Part shown: positions 24,101 to 29,148 of the stretch, in pieces
Layout of the letters: each line of letters opens with the position of its first letter
How positions within the stretch are numbered: the first letter of the stretch is position 1
Assembly: GCA_016722295.1 (NCBI GenBank)
Contig: JADKGL010000030.1
Coordinates: forward strand, 1 to 64,000
Reading direction: 5' to 3'
Length of the DNA stretch: 64,000 nucleotides
Origin: Saprospiraceae bacterium
GTDB lineage: Bacteria > Bacteroidota > Bacteroidia > Chitinophagales > Saprospiraceae
The notes under the pieces: model-generated
Database searches by the model: none
What the model saw: the letters and a program-made list of their open reading frames with translations, nothing else
Told to the model about the DNA's origin: nothing
Made by a program: the position numbers and the translations under genes

Positions 24101-24707
24101 ATGATGGTTTTACTACTTCAAAATTTCCTGTATTTTTTGATTCTGTAAAAGGAGATCCTGATTCTGTATAATCAATATCAACATCAAAATTAGCAGCTGT
24201 ACCACTTAATACTTTTGGTAATGCACCGCAATCTACAGTGAGGCCTACTCTAAATCTAACTGTATCCCCTTGATTCATGTCTCCAATAGAAAAACTTGGA
24301 ATAGAAGGATCTAGAACTGATACTGATACACCACCTAATGGTATTAAAGTTCCAGAATAACTAAAACCAGGAAGTGATGATAAATCCACCTTAGCGACAA
24401 TATTCTCCAATAACAAAGATGAAGAAATATTCTCCAACCGTATTTCTACAAACTTCTCATCTCCACATACAGAAAATCGATTTTCACCTACCAAAGGAAC
24501 TCGAGTAAAAATATTCAAATTGGTTTGAGAATTTATTTTTCCTATTGACAATAACAGGAATAAAATAGTAACAACAGCAATACTATCTTTCTTTAAAAAT
24601 AAATTATTTATCTTTTTAAGGGTCGCATTACCTCTTGTTAATACTAATAGAAAAGTCAATAAAATTGAAGAGAAACCTATTACAATAGGTAAAATTGAAG
24701 TAAGCAT
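6165..24707 (-). CDS. Giant T9SS-secreted multi-domain surface protein (17 DUF11-type repeats)
   Basis: 6180 residues in one uninterrupted frame. Order: about 1-62, two hydrophobic segments ending at KINSQ (long signal region); about 63-1860, repetitive DUF11/Ig-like beta domains with many Cys; about 1865-1990, an SdrD B-like domain (GDTVWLDYNFNGIQEANEPG); about 1990-2150, a GEVED domain (WVDFDRNGTFDANEG, GEVEDYEVLIND); about 2159-4890, 17 DUF11-type repeats each opening with D(L/M)A(L/M/I)xK and carrying VFNQGN and DYIPSGY-like motifs; acidic Asp/Asn-rich links between repeats; about 4894-5800, Cys-rich HYR-like domains; about 5830-5900, a dockerin type I-like pair (GVTTADIVKIQKHILGI, DVNKSGTVTAKDISDLRKLI); about 5960-6080, a cohesin-like beta domain; about 6100-6180, a T9SS type A sorting tail (NEPNPW to KKMVFVK). 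It is expected to cross the outer membrane by T9SS and stay on the surface as a filamentous adhesin or matrix protein. The adhesion role is inferred. Repeats 2-10 show nested duplications. Confidence 0.9.
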   Translation of the reverse strand: MLTSILPIVIGFSSILLTFLLVLTRGNATLKKINNLFLKKDSIAVVTILFLLLSIGKINSQTNLNIFTRVPLVGENRFSVCGDEKFVEIRLENISSSLLLENIVAKVDLSSLPGFSYSGTLIPLGGVSVSVLDPSIPSFSIGDMNQGDTVRFRVGLTVDCGALPKVLSGTAANFDVDIDYTESGSPFTESKNTGNFEVVKPSLSIPSILGNPLPGKTGGFASIFDAALNYRDTIKVSVVNAGDGTLRNFVYWVKDHPLLTNEAVYVGNYLLPIIAVVGDTTFYEVDIDAIRSAMAGPYANDTAKFQFNEVLMFKEVWFVNECSTTFPDIIRGVRYGCDGTALANCEQSVRNSGLRFGILRPVLNSRTAWDLISTAEYNEGIPACYYANKPKQRVIIYNSGTTYADSIKFSLSAYRAELNVRLDTASVLISVGRFGPKIHVSPSKIYMVAQSGYCPNNAQQLRSADYNLKGFRLQAKDTLWIEFQMEYVSCGCSYDPGYCDMQNWYFGILNWGDRNWAAQASYQDPCHNNVFYINQVNTTDWRAIQNMFVEGAVLLYDGQTGVENFTSSGTANTWLANKSTFPNGIFRVEYFFDKGLDWKGTSGDLSSTDLIYYGRNGMIWPPSRVQYTDNGSLSGDTLYVDYDFSDAPVGFEYADGMKYKLNTIADCSETGPPCFQGTIAKTRLQVYFSPDANCTDCGKGQLVTCKTDLETEIKCPTCEPCEGLVPVSFNIDRKNFEFPDNDNNYKPDGSGSIDTGLVALDRFISGDTLKAVYRGRFVTSLLHPQWEAAFSVMQLPSGFGATITPLGGSAKIIKEDGTTYTADLVQQFPSGTQVITNLHPGNLNYLGNNVPADLVYENNDTVEVTVLFTVSDPTFNVYTDGNVFKPLIIDDYSFATHDTLWDVAPADRYACDDTRDRVYYVEMKAFLSSSNGTNLGGCSLGHNGYDWVGFFIGNYNLDYFPFEYRTPKGHATIHKTYIAPGLIYDRYRWHYYAKDFIGRPDPVGIVPITNGVYGDLDSPGSINQGYYWGEIPVTSPYITIVGDTLYFRSYDFIRDNFGALIADEGYRFVGYPRFIGSCETTVTTVNGLHQKPRYWFSLDPKVFGYDELETGRVAYPISLPPDNSNGLVYGYVGAPNLSIQTPIKTQQMIGEETCFEVQLVNSSDYASQLTWLTVQNASGSILIQSVRDITNPASPITYTPQVGIYQIGLMNSAVSGSPFVRVFEICVTGNNCSIDSMIVNTGWNCKTYPYSLAEATCNNPQTLYLEPVDAELGMIIKFPETPVINDLCAEQDYVIQLSSTVLGSLSDINLQFDLPDGQLYIPGSFEIAYPPPSSGNYLDATWESANDPLNLYGNTWKINVSQQDTVLESTGLPGTLMLGLNYTFVRFKTVTTCNYASGSRARFLSWAYNACGDLTNYKFSPAGAVQIAGLPEIYKTEVKLDADTLNPCLLERADINVEFAISPGSVSTASKDSILIKLPPGVHYVPGSFVNIMNAGSLPPVVQVINGQENLIWDIVDGLTALTQVKFKFSIEAQDAQQECRAYPIIAYTFSSKTALCVSSGTECAVRAISDETEEFITFVKPNVSLSEFHTSTTAILPDMEEVCYSFSIKNTGEDAPAGTPFVLEVYAEDGDGDLGTGDVLLFTRTFNIELANGDSLNLDACDTVMAGTTCRLMAVINPATSCVCEVMTSFLSYPRLIQSYTTDFEACSNELITGVGPIPLTKGVDYKWLPTGGSNIAFILNTDTTQTTFKARNTSGVNYNLDYVLRTTRNNQCADYDTIHFTVYPEIRDSAVFNVCMSASFNLAGPTGGTNYQWSPTTGLNNPNSPITTVSGLSAPRDYRLDYLDANGCPAFYIAKVSLIDCGNTALGDTVWLDYNFNGIQEANEPGLENIEVQLFYANDLGTPISSTLTDANGFYIFDTIPAADYVIKFILPNGASFTKSNLGSDTDDSDANIVTGFTTNYYVPNGVRNLDFDAGILFFDFSDAPNSYKTNLASVGAQHVIIPDLFLGDEIDAEPNGFPVAFGTAATGDDNQMTVANIDDEDALSSIPPLGIGLKGFTYTLQAKATNETGMVAYLTAWVDFDRNGTFDANEGVQVPVPDGSVDQTFDLNFTVPSDISVGMSYIRLRLTKDAGITTSTPGGLAYSGEVEDYEVLINDKFADLALTKVINTSVSPGPYAPGQSITFTITVTNQGNLDATNVQVNDYIPTGLSLNDADWTQSGSIANLNLTIPLVAAMSTANVDITFTINSDFRGSSLVNNAEIASSDNIYDFPDRDSREDAVLGNDVGGVPGTNTDNHITDDGLDTDGNGITDEDDADPASIPIIDMALRKVIATAPPYTYGQLIQFNIWVINQGTVRMQNTIITDYIPSGYSYSVADNIGWYNAAPTVSYTIPQFINPGDSVMVPIQLRILSGTGATNWTNFAQITEIRDATNAIVNNADADSNPNSSYSEENNLVPGTTNDNNIYSTAKGAEEDDHDPAWIQVYDLALKKVKVTAGPYRFGDPITYNHWIFNQGNVTARNISIVDSLPCGLTYLIGNSPTWSYNTTTREATTTYAGPLLPGDSVAIPITLQLTSCITQKAYTNISEITSSQDGAGSPALDIDSSPDGNQANDGTPIDNATTNALDQDDHDPETLEIIDLALKKELLTAGPYTYGQALTFRIKVFNQGTISVQNTTVADYIPSGFNYLASDNPLWTGSIPTVSRIITNTLNPGDSTFVDIILRVKQTTGASNAWINYSQITSVQDLSGTDRTNDDSDSQPGSNNAAELSVLPGSTADNNISSTNLGGEEDDHDPAGIQIFDLALRKTIVNPKTSWTYGDTVCFEVKVFNQGSITASDVTILDYIPCGYEFLVINEPAWIYSSSSRIAQMTLTGNIVPGDSVSYQIKLKVNYCSTANAYVNKSEIFRAEDAAGNNMTNNDIDSRPDNNPTNDVGGVAGTSTDDHIADDGRDTNADGITDEDDEDPAMIQIIDMALRKTVATAGPYSYNQLITFNIRIFNQGNVPLQNTKINDYIPSGYSYASGDNIGWTGTAPLVSYTYAPVINPGDSALVTINLRVQMASGISSWNNYAEISEIRDNTNTIVNTKEADSNPASNAIGETAVTPGSINDDNISSIAKGAEEDDHDPAGIQIFDLAMKKIKPVASSYTYGDVITYTHWVYNQGNIVARNIALIDSIPCGLEYLVVNNATWTYNTVSREANTVLAGPLNPGDSVMVTIQLKLIPCTGAASFTNISEISSATDNGGVPQTDIDSSPDGNQNNDGTPIDNATTNVADQDDHDPEFLEIWDLALKKELVTAGPYTYGQSLTFRIKVFNQGSIAAHNIVVTDYIPTGYTFVAATNPNWTNTYPTVNRTIAGPLNPGDSTFVDIILTIATTSGGSANWNNYSEINSFQNALGVDKTGSDIDSRGASNGAAETAVTPGSTYDDNISSTNLGAEEDDHDPAGIQIFDLAMKKIKPVASSYAYGDVITYTHWVYNQGNVVARNIALIDSIPCGLEYLVVNDGTWTYNTVSREANTVLAGPLNPGDSVMLTIQLKLIPCTGTASFTNISEISSATDNGGVPQTDIDSNPDNNQNNDGTPIDNATTNPADQDDHDPEFLEIWDLALKKELVTPSPYFYGQSLTFRIKVFNQGSMPAHNVVVTDYIPSGYTFVGATNPNWTNTSPNVNRTIAGPLNPGDSTYVDIILTLASTSGGSANWNNYSEIRSFQNALGVDKTSSDIDSKAATNGAAETAVTPGSTNDDNISSTNLGGEEDDHDPAGPEIFDLALRKQLAAVPANLRNGDQIHYLITVFNQGNTTAQNIVVTDRFPCGYNFINDPVLNAGWTNPSAGIVEKTISTTLAPGASIVLDVYFTIDVPPIDCPSAIDVYKNIAEIKSAEDTNGDEGFDIDSDPNSNTPAENAVQPNGVGDDVVDVSDPSGNQDDHDPADLSLFDLALRKTLDTNYKSAPYRYGDVLKFDIQLVCQGNICVDEIKVVDYIPSGFVFVPGLNPDWALVGSNAEMTYDDKRLCWRDSATVSIYLQLQQDLNANAYVNYAEITEALDTNGKVRTEDNDSYFNVNSTDDSGGVVNTSDDDNLDGMGPDRKEDEDDHDPAFVEIFDLALRKQILTAAPYRSGDLVTFLIEVHNQGNVVAEKISVVDNLPCGYTFDPALNPDWTLNGTNVEATIGGPILPLEYAKIELVLKVTPCNQTGAYVNIAEITSAYDSDGDDRTKDDADSNPDSDPTNDGDPINDEIKDPKDEDDHDPELLPVHDLAIRKIVVDPTRIYLPDEIVDFKVTVFNQGNQDAYNINVAEYIAAGYVYDIANDSRTNPWVLNSPSVAVTSIKGPIAPQDSVVLEFSLIIKKGFKYPADYINTAEISSFTDDDGNPLVDMDSDPDSDPTNDGDIVDDEIDNKDDDEDDSDTGLPIFQIYDLALKKTIAPNQYAKIGELLEYRIKVFNQGLNGTVSNVTIVEYIPSGLEFVASANPTWVLNGANAETIITTPIVDGDSAEVVIFLRVLPNATAATMTNYAEIKYFEDEVGDDVTDREIDSTPDDDATNDIGGDPNTSNDDRTDDDGTEDEDDHDGAVPQVFDLALVKRTAQVIPVRVGDDVTFTLTVFNQGNVVAQNIEVNEYIPSGYILSPADLNSWTLVSAAHATNIIAGPIIPGDSANIQIVLRVLTGANKDNLLNIAEIASAEDMDGNTPPDVDSDPDDDPDNDGDSIDDEKDSCCGVDEDDQDGATPPIIDLALRKTTDRIAPVRPGDVVKFKIEIFNQGNIATDNNIMVDYMSNGFLFEDKYNPGWSFSGGYATYEMSNQIQPGEKDSACIYLTVLPTATTITLINKAEVLYMEDPSGTDMTNYDIDSDPDSDSANDAGGDPFGETDDAIDGDGTGPIGAGDPDFDEDDADAAHLVMCGQISCKGNINFSLDSLCMGVLTPGALLSPVASPLFAYEITVKDQWGNAHENKFDGSDIGKCFSVTIRDTFCGGNSCWSTVCIEDKYAPRIVCDTDTVSCARFMQGGLEPEVIENCGTATVTLLDERIFALPCDPDFIKRIERDYIAVDGSGNVSEKCTWVLYIERANIYETITPKDTVFQCSANYAKDADGHPHPSVVGVPTLEGDTIWPVTDLLCNIVVDYRDEEYPEVACVKRILRTWRIREWWCNQELTYTRPQWITLKDTVGPVITKHAYDMEATTSNRSCTAKVTLPSIEAVDACHTVVRIDVIFPGGILTNQNGGVVELPIGEDTVIYRVYDNCYNMTADTIIVTVKDDTEPIAICDRKTVVALNRSGFNWVPADVFDDGSFDECHIHHFEVRRMDDNSCGTTGADDWGPEVGFCCEDVGKEIMIGFKVIDGSGNEAICMVLAEVQDKEAPIIVSCPPNITVDCRFPIDLNRLDLSFGTVATSEAARNPIVIDPKYYHLIDGQPLDGLAQDNCPPIVREVVDSSGFDQCGHGVIKRNFIITDQQGNSTQCTQLITVDNFANPFDENDITWPLDFDTTGLCDARILLPELLTNPLYKQPTFSDDVCSKIGVSYSDHYFNSSPSSANKIYRVWKVIDWCQAMSGSPTIFVDTQLIRIINTIPPTILDGCRDTSLCSYDASCSDVAIRFPIKAEDDCNGPDELLYTFSIDLHSDGTIDWTTAGVAAYMVNRSWPVGTHRVTWEVEDLNGNISRCSFTAELKNCKSPIAYCHYGIAVGLTPTDLNGNGSFDPYPVDNEIDTVWAKDIDAGSYNICGTGVKLSFSRDTADKFKVFTCDHANTRQDVELWVTDIFGNQSYCRTYILVQDNNNVPICPSNLTATVSGLITTEESQQVESVDVSMDKSKAEIVKSNFDGEYKFKTTQVGNDYEIKPEKNDDWLNGVTTADIVKIQKHILGINEITSPYKMIAADVNKSGTVTAKDISDLRKLILGVTADVSTNTSWRFADATYPFRDAESAITEAFPESYKIVPLLSDMKVDFKGIKIGDLNESAKTRGVMGISTRSAIRLKLNIEEKLISADEIQAVEFGSDNIENYDGFQMTLTYDANALELQEIIGNHEVGMQRENFHIIRKGMITMSWDGKATNKDKLFTIIFKSKVEGSLSKYIHLSSAVTPALAIAKGEKLEDEIELIATNKSNEQIEFAVMQNEPNPWSKETHIGMFLPTSGEVQMTIYDAAGKVFLQEEKLLKGGYNEWNVDDNILPQSGVYYYQVDFAGQTITKKMVFVK
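13414..14358 (-). repeat. 945-base tandem unit, distal copy (DUF11-type repeats 9 and 10)
   Basis: This segment of the giant gene encodes two repeats (459 + 486 bases) that are near-identical to those in 14359-15303. The anchor codons for DLA(L/M)KK recur exactly 945 bases apart at 13414, 14359 and 15304. The 315-codon period preserves the frame. Confidence 0.85.
14359..15303 (-). repeat. 945-base tandem unit, proximal copy (DUF11-type repeats 7 and 8)
   Basis: Partner of the unit at 13414-14358. Long runs such as the region encoding IALIDSIPCGLEYLVVN are the same in both. The adjacency and similarity point to a recent in-frame tandem duplication. Confidence 0.85.
15304..18217 (-). repeat. 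Older higher-order repeat block (DUF11-type repeats 1-6)
   Basis: Repeat starts fall at 18217, 17725, 17242, 16783, 16297, 15787 and 15304, giving lengths 492, 483, 459, 486, 510 and 483. The 483-459-486 series of repeats 2-4 recurs in repeats 6-8, with corresponding points exactly 1938 bases apart (17725/15787, 17242/15304, 16783/14845). The encoded sequences match type for type, for example IDMALRK in 2 and 6. Confidence 0.75.
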
Positions 24708-25063
24708 ATATAGCCGTTTTGGTATTTAATTCAAATCAAATGGCTAAATATGTTTTGCTAAACAGTCAGTTTTGGGAAAAGAACATTGGATTATAGTTCC
24801 AATAAATTACGCTTCAAAGATAAAATAGCGACAATACATATTATAATAAATAATAATATATTTATTTTCTTAATGTATAAATTATTGATCAACAACATAT
24901 TAATAATTATAAATAGAAACAAGAATTTCTGTATTTTACTAAAATATTGCGCTTTTTAGAGAAAATCTGTCTGAATTTTAACTATTTATGAATATAAATA
25001 ACTATAATACATGAAATGAATATGTTTCACATTTTACGTATATGCCAAAATCGCAAATCAAGA
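24708..25063. other. Intergenic region upstream of the giant gene
   Basis: About 356 AT-rich bases. A TATCTTTG box at 24815-24822 (minus) could drive the giant gene with a leader of about 100 bases. No gene is supported. Confidence 0.5.
24815..24822 (-). promoter_or_regulatory. Candidate -7 box of the giant surface protein gene
   Basis: TATCTTTG on the minus strand fits TAnnTTTG. It is the only good match in the upstream gap; no clear TTTG -33 element precedes it. Confidence 0.35.
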
Positions 25064-25651
25064 TTAAATCCGTACATTCAACATCAACCCTGTTGGCGGT
25101 AATATGCGAAAAACTGGACCTGAATCAAACTCTCCATCTCCACCATATCCGAAGAAAATGTAACTTTCTGTAGATAAATATACATTGGGGAATATATAAT
25201 ATTCAATTCCAATTACTGGACCAAAACCTATTGCAGTTGAAAACAAACCGGTGGAAATACCTGGAATATTCCAATTGCCTGCCATTAATGCGAAATCTAA
25301 TCCACGTGTGTAAGCCCACCTATCATTCAATTTTTTTCGTCTCTCATAGCCCAAGCGTATATGTAAATTAATGTCTTCCTCATTTTCTTCAACAGCTACA
25401 CTCATACCTAAACCAAATCGGAATGCAGCTTTTGAGCCATACTTTTTAAAACTATATCCGAAGGGACCTCCTTTAGGAAAATTACTCCCAAAAGGGACAA
25501 ATTGGCTGACGAAGGTTGTCATGTTTACACCGATCTCCTTATTTTTAGCTCTAGTTTCTTCCTTTTCTTCGACACTGATTTCTTCTTGTGCAATAAGGAA
25601 GTGAAATTGACATAAAATACCAAGTAATAACAATTTACAATTTTGTTTCAT
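25064..25651 (-). CDS. Hypothetical outer-membrane beta-barrel protein
   Basis: 195 residues with a signal peptide (LLLLGILCQFHFLIAQ). The mature part alternates polar and hydrophobic residues with many Gly, Tyr and Phe and ends in VRI, which fits a small outer-membrane beta barrel. It shares a pattern with the protein encoded just upstream (an FG...RK.L...YTRGLDF-like core and a YL..ES motif near the end), so the two look like diverged paralogues. The gap between them is 9 bases, so they are probably co-transcribed. Function unknown. Confidence 0.65.
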   Translation of the reverse strand: MKQNCKLLLLGILCQFHFLIAQEEISVEEKEETRAKNKEIGVNMTTFVSQFVPFGSNFPKGGPFGYSFKKYGSKAAFRFGLGMSVAVEENEEDINLHIRLGYERRKKLNDRWAYTRGLDFALMAGNWNIPGISTGLFSTAIGFGPVIGIEYYIFPNVYLSTESYIFFGYGGDGEFDSGPVFRILPPTGLMLNVRI

Positions 25652-25660
25652 ATAATGGTG

Positions 25661-26293
25661 TTAAAATTTGATGAATATGTAAATTGATTGCGGCAAATTA
25701 TGTCTAATCGACCAATTTCGATATGAAAAATCTTTACTTGGAGATCCAGTATTGATTCTCTTTACTTCTGCAAAATTTATTTTTCCAGATAAATTAGATT
25801 CAATAGCTAGATAAACGTATTTCCCTAAGTGGTAATTTAAACCAACATAAGGTGAAAGTCCAGTGCTATAGATCCGGTCTTCAGTGGTTATTTCACTAGG
25901 AAAAACATTAGCAATACTTTTCCGCGAGGCATATTCAAATGGAATATCTACACCATAGGTCAATTCGAGTTTTGCTAATATGAGTTTTCTCCATTCTTTA
26001 CCTATTTTTAAGCCAAATTCTTTTTCATCGATTTCAATATCTGATGAAGTTAAAAACTCAGTAGATTTACTAAGATATAAATATGCTCCAAATCTTGTAT
26101 AGCTTCGTGTGTTCTTACGTTTTGCTAAAAAAGTAAATGGATCTGTCACTTCTGTAGTTCTGTCAATATTGAATGTAGCTGTAATGATATTGGCTAGATT
26201 CATCCCTAATTCATATTGGGACTCTTTGGACTGACTCAGAAGTTGATCCTGAGATATATAAAACAAAAAAATAAATGGAATAAATTTTTTCAT
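25661..26293 (-). CDS. Hypothetical outer-membrane beta-barrel protein
   Basis: 210 residues starting MKKFIPFIFLFYISQDQLLSQ, a signal peptide. The rest looks like a small beta barrel (FGAYLYLSKS, ELTYGVDIPF, GLSPYVGLNYHLGKYVYLAIES) and ends in Phe, a common last residue of outer-membrane barrels. It is the first gene of a pair with 25064-25651 and lies divergent from corA. Function unknown. Confidence 0.65.
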   Translation of the reverse strand: MKKFIPFIFLFYISQDQLLSQSKESQYELGMNLANIITATFNIDRTTEVTDPFTFLAKRKNTRSYTRFGAYLYLSKSTEFLTSSDIEIDEKEFGLKIGKEWRKLILAKLELTYGVDIPFEYASRKSIANVFPSEITTEDRIYSTGLSPYVGLNYHLGKYVYLAIESNLSGKINFAEVKRINTGSPSKDFSYRNWSIRHNLPQSIYIFIKF

Positions 26294-26379
26294 AGCTAAG
26301 TAGATCTACTAATTTTGTTTACAAGATATTGAATTTATCCTTACAATTGCAACTGATTTGAATAAAAGTTTCAAAAATC

Positions 26380-27423
26380 ATGTCAAAAACAAAAAAAGTT
26401 GGACTTTCACCTGGAAGTGCCGTTTATGTCGGTAAATCTAAATTGGACACTACAGTAATCCATCATATTTCTTACAATTCGGAAAAGATAAACATTTCAA
26501 AACTAAACGATATCAATCAAATAAAATTTGAAGAAGGTACTAAGAATTGGATAGATATAAGAGGAATTCAAGATGTTGAGTTGATCCAATCCATCTGTGA
26601 GAAATTTAAAATGAATCGATTGATATTGGAAGATATCTTAGATCCACATCTTAGACCTAAGGTAGAAGATTATGAAGATAGTTTGTTTGCAATTATCAAA
26701 AATCTCAAATTCGATAGTACATCCAAATCCATTGTTAAAGAACAAATCTCAATTTACTTAACAAATGGTATCTTACTCAACTTTCAAGAAGATCTCGATG
26801 ACACCTTTGAGGTGGTGAGAAAACGTATGGAAGCCAGTCTCTCTAAAACCAGATCAAGAGATTGCGATTATTTATTGTATTCTATGCTAGATTTTATAGT
26901 TGATAAATATTATGAAGTAGTCGATCAAATCGAGCAAGAAATACAATCCCTTGAAGAAGAAGCCCAAAACAAAATTACAGATGATTTTTTCATTGACCAT
27001 TTTGAAGTTAAGAGCAAACTACTTGAGATGAAGCGATTTGTAAATCCTCTTAGGGAAGAGATTAGCAAAATAAAAAAACTCGATATAGAACTTGTTCATG
27101 AGGCTACTTTAATCTATTTTAGAGATCTAGAAGACCATATTCTACACATTGTTGATGCTATTGATAATCAACGTGAACTTCTCAATAGTGTAAAGGAAAT
27201 TAGTCTTAACCAAATGAGCCTCGAACAAAATAAAGATATGAAATGGTTGGCTGCTGTTTCTACGATCTCGATTCCAATCTTGTTCCTCACCGGTGTTTAT
27301 GGTATGAACTTTGAGCATATGCCAGAACTCAAATGGCATTATGGATATTTGATCTGGTGGATCATCATCATTACTGTAGTTGTTACCGTTGTTGTTTATT
27401 TTAGAAAGAAAAATATTTTCTAA
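26380..27423 (+). CDS. corA: CorA-family magnesium/cobalt transporter
   Basis: 347 residues: a soluble N-terminal domain, long coiled helices (VDQIEQEIQSLEEEAQ region), and two C-terminal membrane helices. The first helix ends in the CorA signature YGMNF (GVYGMNFEHMPELKWHYGY) and the second is LIWWIIIITVVVTVVVYF, followed by a basic end. CorA pentamers conduct Mg2+ and related divalent ions through the inner membrane. Length and motif order are complete. It stands alone and divergent from the barrel-protein pair. Confidence 0.93.
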   Translation: MSKTKKVGLSPGSAVYVGKSKLDTTVIHHISYNSEKINISKLNDINQIKFEEGTKNWIDIRGIQDVELIQSICEKFKMNRLILEDILDPHLRPKVEDYEDSLFAIIKNLKFDSTSKSIVKEQISIYLTNGILLNFQEDLDDTFEVVRKRMEASLSKTRSRDCDYLLYSMLDFIVDKYYEVVDQIEQEIQSLEEEAQNKITDDFFIDHFEVKSKLLEMKRFVNPLREEISKIKKLDIELVHEATLIYFRDLEDHILHIVDAIDNQRELLNSVKEISLNQMSLEQNKDMKWLAAVSTISIPILFLTGVYGMNFEHMPELKWHYGYLIWWIIIITVVVTVVVYFRKKNIF

Positions 27424-27593
27424 TCGGGAAAGTAAAGAATTTGATCGGTGTTTAAAATAAAGCAAAAGACAATTATGCTTTTTAGAATTAGTCTAAAAGT
27501 GAAGCTTAAATTTTCATAAAAGCCTTCCAATGTACAGACTTGCTATACCTTGCTAGTTTCAATAATTTCTCGATAACGCCTTAGAAAAAGAGC

Positions 27594-27758
27594 TTAGCAA
27601 TAGCCAAGATCCTCATCATTTTCACTATTATATTCCCCAGATCGTTTCACTTCATGTTCTTGTGATTCATCTCGAGAATTTCGGTTTTTGAAAATGCCTT
27701 TTTTTTCTTTTGCCTTATCTTCTTCTTTAGAAGATTTAAATTTAAATATGTTTTTCAT
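27594..27758 (-). CDS. Small charged hypothetical protein
   Basis: A 54-codon frame starting MKNIFKFKSSKEEDKAKEKK, rich in Lys, Glu, Asp and Ser and ending in GYC. A TATATTTG box lies 42-49 bases upstream, which supports it as a real gene. No family is recognised. It lies in the otherwise empty gap between corA and the TerC gene. Confidence 0.5.
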   Translation of the reverse strand: MKNIFKFKSSKEEDKAKEKKGIFKNRNSRDESQEHEVKRSGEYNSENDEDLGYC

Positions 27759-27799
27759 GGCCTAAACCAGTTTTATAATATGTTCATGGATTACAAACG

Positions 27800-27807
27800 C
27801 AAATATA
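27800..27807 (-). promoter_or_regulatory. Candidate -7 box for the 54-codon gene
   Basis: TATATTTG on the minus strand, 42 bases before the ATG at 27758. Confidence 0.45.
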
Positions 27808-27853
27808 CTAAAAAAATGTAATATATTATTGGGACGTTAACAATACTTTAAAG

Positions 27854-28822
27854 TCACTTTTGTGTCTCAGAATTTTTTGCTGTTTTCCATAAAGAGAATA
27901 GCATTCCTCCTCCAATACACAACACGATCATACCCAAACTCGCCCATTCTGGAATATGAATCTTATGACTCAAAATAATCTTAATTCCTATCAACACCAG
28001 CAAAACAGCCAATGCATAATGAATATATTCGAATCGTTTTAATATTTTACTTAAGATAGAATAGAGCGCCCGAAGATTGGCTACTGCCAAAATATTAGAC
28101 GACAAAACGATAAAGGGATCCGTTGTAATGGCAAAGATAGCAGGAATTGAATCTAATGCAAATAAAATATCTGTAAATTCTATTGCAATCAATGTAATAA
28201 ATAGCGGAGTCATTGCTCTTTTTCCCATTTTCTTGATTACAAACTTCTTCCCATGGTAGCCTTTTGTTACTGGAAAAATCCTTCGAATTGTCTTAATCAT
28301 GAAACTATTGTTGGGATCATCTGGATTATCTGGGTCCGATTTGAAGATTTTTATTCCAGAATAAATCAACAATGCACCCAATACAAAAATCATCCAAGAA
28401 ATTGAATTAATCAACCACAATCCTGCAATTATCAAGACTCCACGAAGTATGATGGCAGACCAAATTCCGATAGAAAGTAATGCACCCTGATTTCTTTGAG
28501 GCACCATGAAATAACTCAAAAGAAAAGCCATCACAAATATATTATCTATACTCAATGACTGTTCGATCAAATATCCAGTAAAAAATAGACTAATAGCTTT
28601 AGCGCCACTCAACGATGTGTCTTGTGACAAATAACCTTGAAATATATCGTTCTCATAACCAAAATAAATAAAAACCATTGTGGCTATAGTGATCATGGCC
28701 CAATAGGTCATCGATTGAATTGCCTTTTTGTTGGTATTTTCAGTTCCAACAACTGCAAAAAGTTTATAATCAACAAATACCGCAAAAGCTAAAAAAATCA
28801 GATATCCTATCCAGTAAATCAT
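27854..28822 (-). CDS. TerC/Alx-family integral membrane protein
   Basis: 322 residues with about nine hydrophobic helices. The two acidic TerC signatures are present: EQSLSIDNIFVMAFLLSYF and EFTDILFALDSIPAIFAIT. The loop between them (KSDPDNPDDPNN) and the basic stretch GYHGKKFVIKKMGKRAM are typical of the Alx-like subgroup. Family members are linked to metal-ion (mainly manganese) export during protein secretion or tellurite tolerance. No yybP-ykoY riboswitch is evident upstream. The gene appears monocistronic. Confidence 0.88.
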   Translation of the reverse strand: MIYWIGYLIFLAFAVFVDYKLFAVVGTENTNKKAIQSMTYWAMITIATMVFIYFGYENDIFQGYLSQDTSLSGAKAISLFFTGYLIEQSLSIDNIFVMAFLLSYFMVPQRNQGALLSIGIWSAIILRGVLIIAGLWLINSISWMIFVLGALLIYSGIKIFKSDPDNPDDPNNSFMIKTIRRIFPVTKGYHGKKFVIKKMGKRAMTPLFITLIAIEFTDILFALDSIPAIFAITTDPFIVLSSNILAVANLRALYSILSKILKRFEYIHYALAVLLVLIGIKIILSHKIHIPEWASLGMIVLCIGGGMLFSLWKTAKNSETQK

Positions 28823-29148
28823 ATATTTTTTAAATACATAATGCCCAACAAAGGTTTACTCAATAAAAATAATTTACAAAATGTTCACTTACAATTAATT
28901 AGAACATTGAATTTTCGCCAAATTCAAAATTCTCTAAAATAAACTAAAAGTAAATATGAACTCATCACACAATCAGATAAGTACATATCTTTTATTCTTA
29001 TATTTAATTATTTTAAAATAATATATTCTTTTTTCTAAGTTTCAGAAATATTGTATTTTTGCGCCATCTTATTACTAATTTGGAAATAATCTGTCATCTA
29101 TGAAAAGTCAAAACACATATTTTGCCTTTTCTATAAAACGAGTTAAAT
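28823..29148. other. Divergent intergenic region between terC and the DksA-like gene
   Basis: About 326 AT-rich bases containing the promoter box at 29054-29061 and nothing else supported. Confidence 0.5.
29054..29061 (+). promoter_or_regulatory. Candidate -7 box of the DksA-like gene
   Basis: TATTTTTG, a full TAnnTTTG match. Transcription starting about 7 bases later would give a leader of about 80 bases before 29149. Confidence 0.5.

Noticed and set aside
28823..29148. yybP-ykoY manganese riboswitch before terC
   Set aside because: I looked for the conserved GGGGAGUA-type core and helices and saw none.
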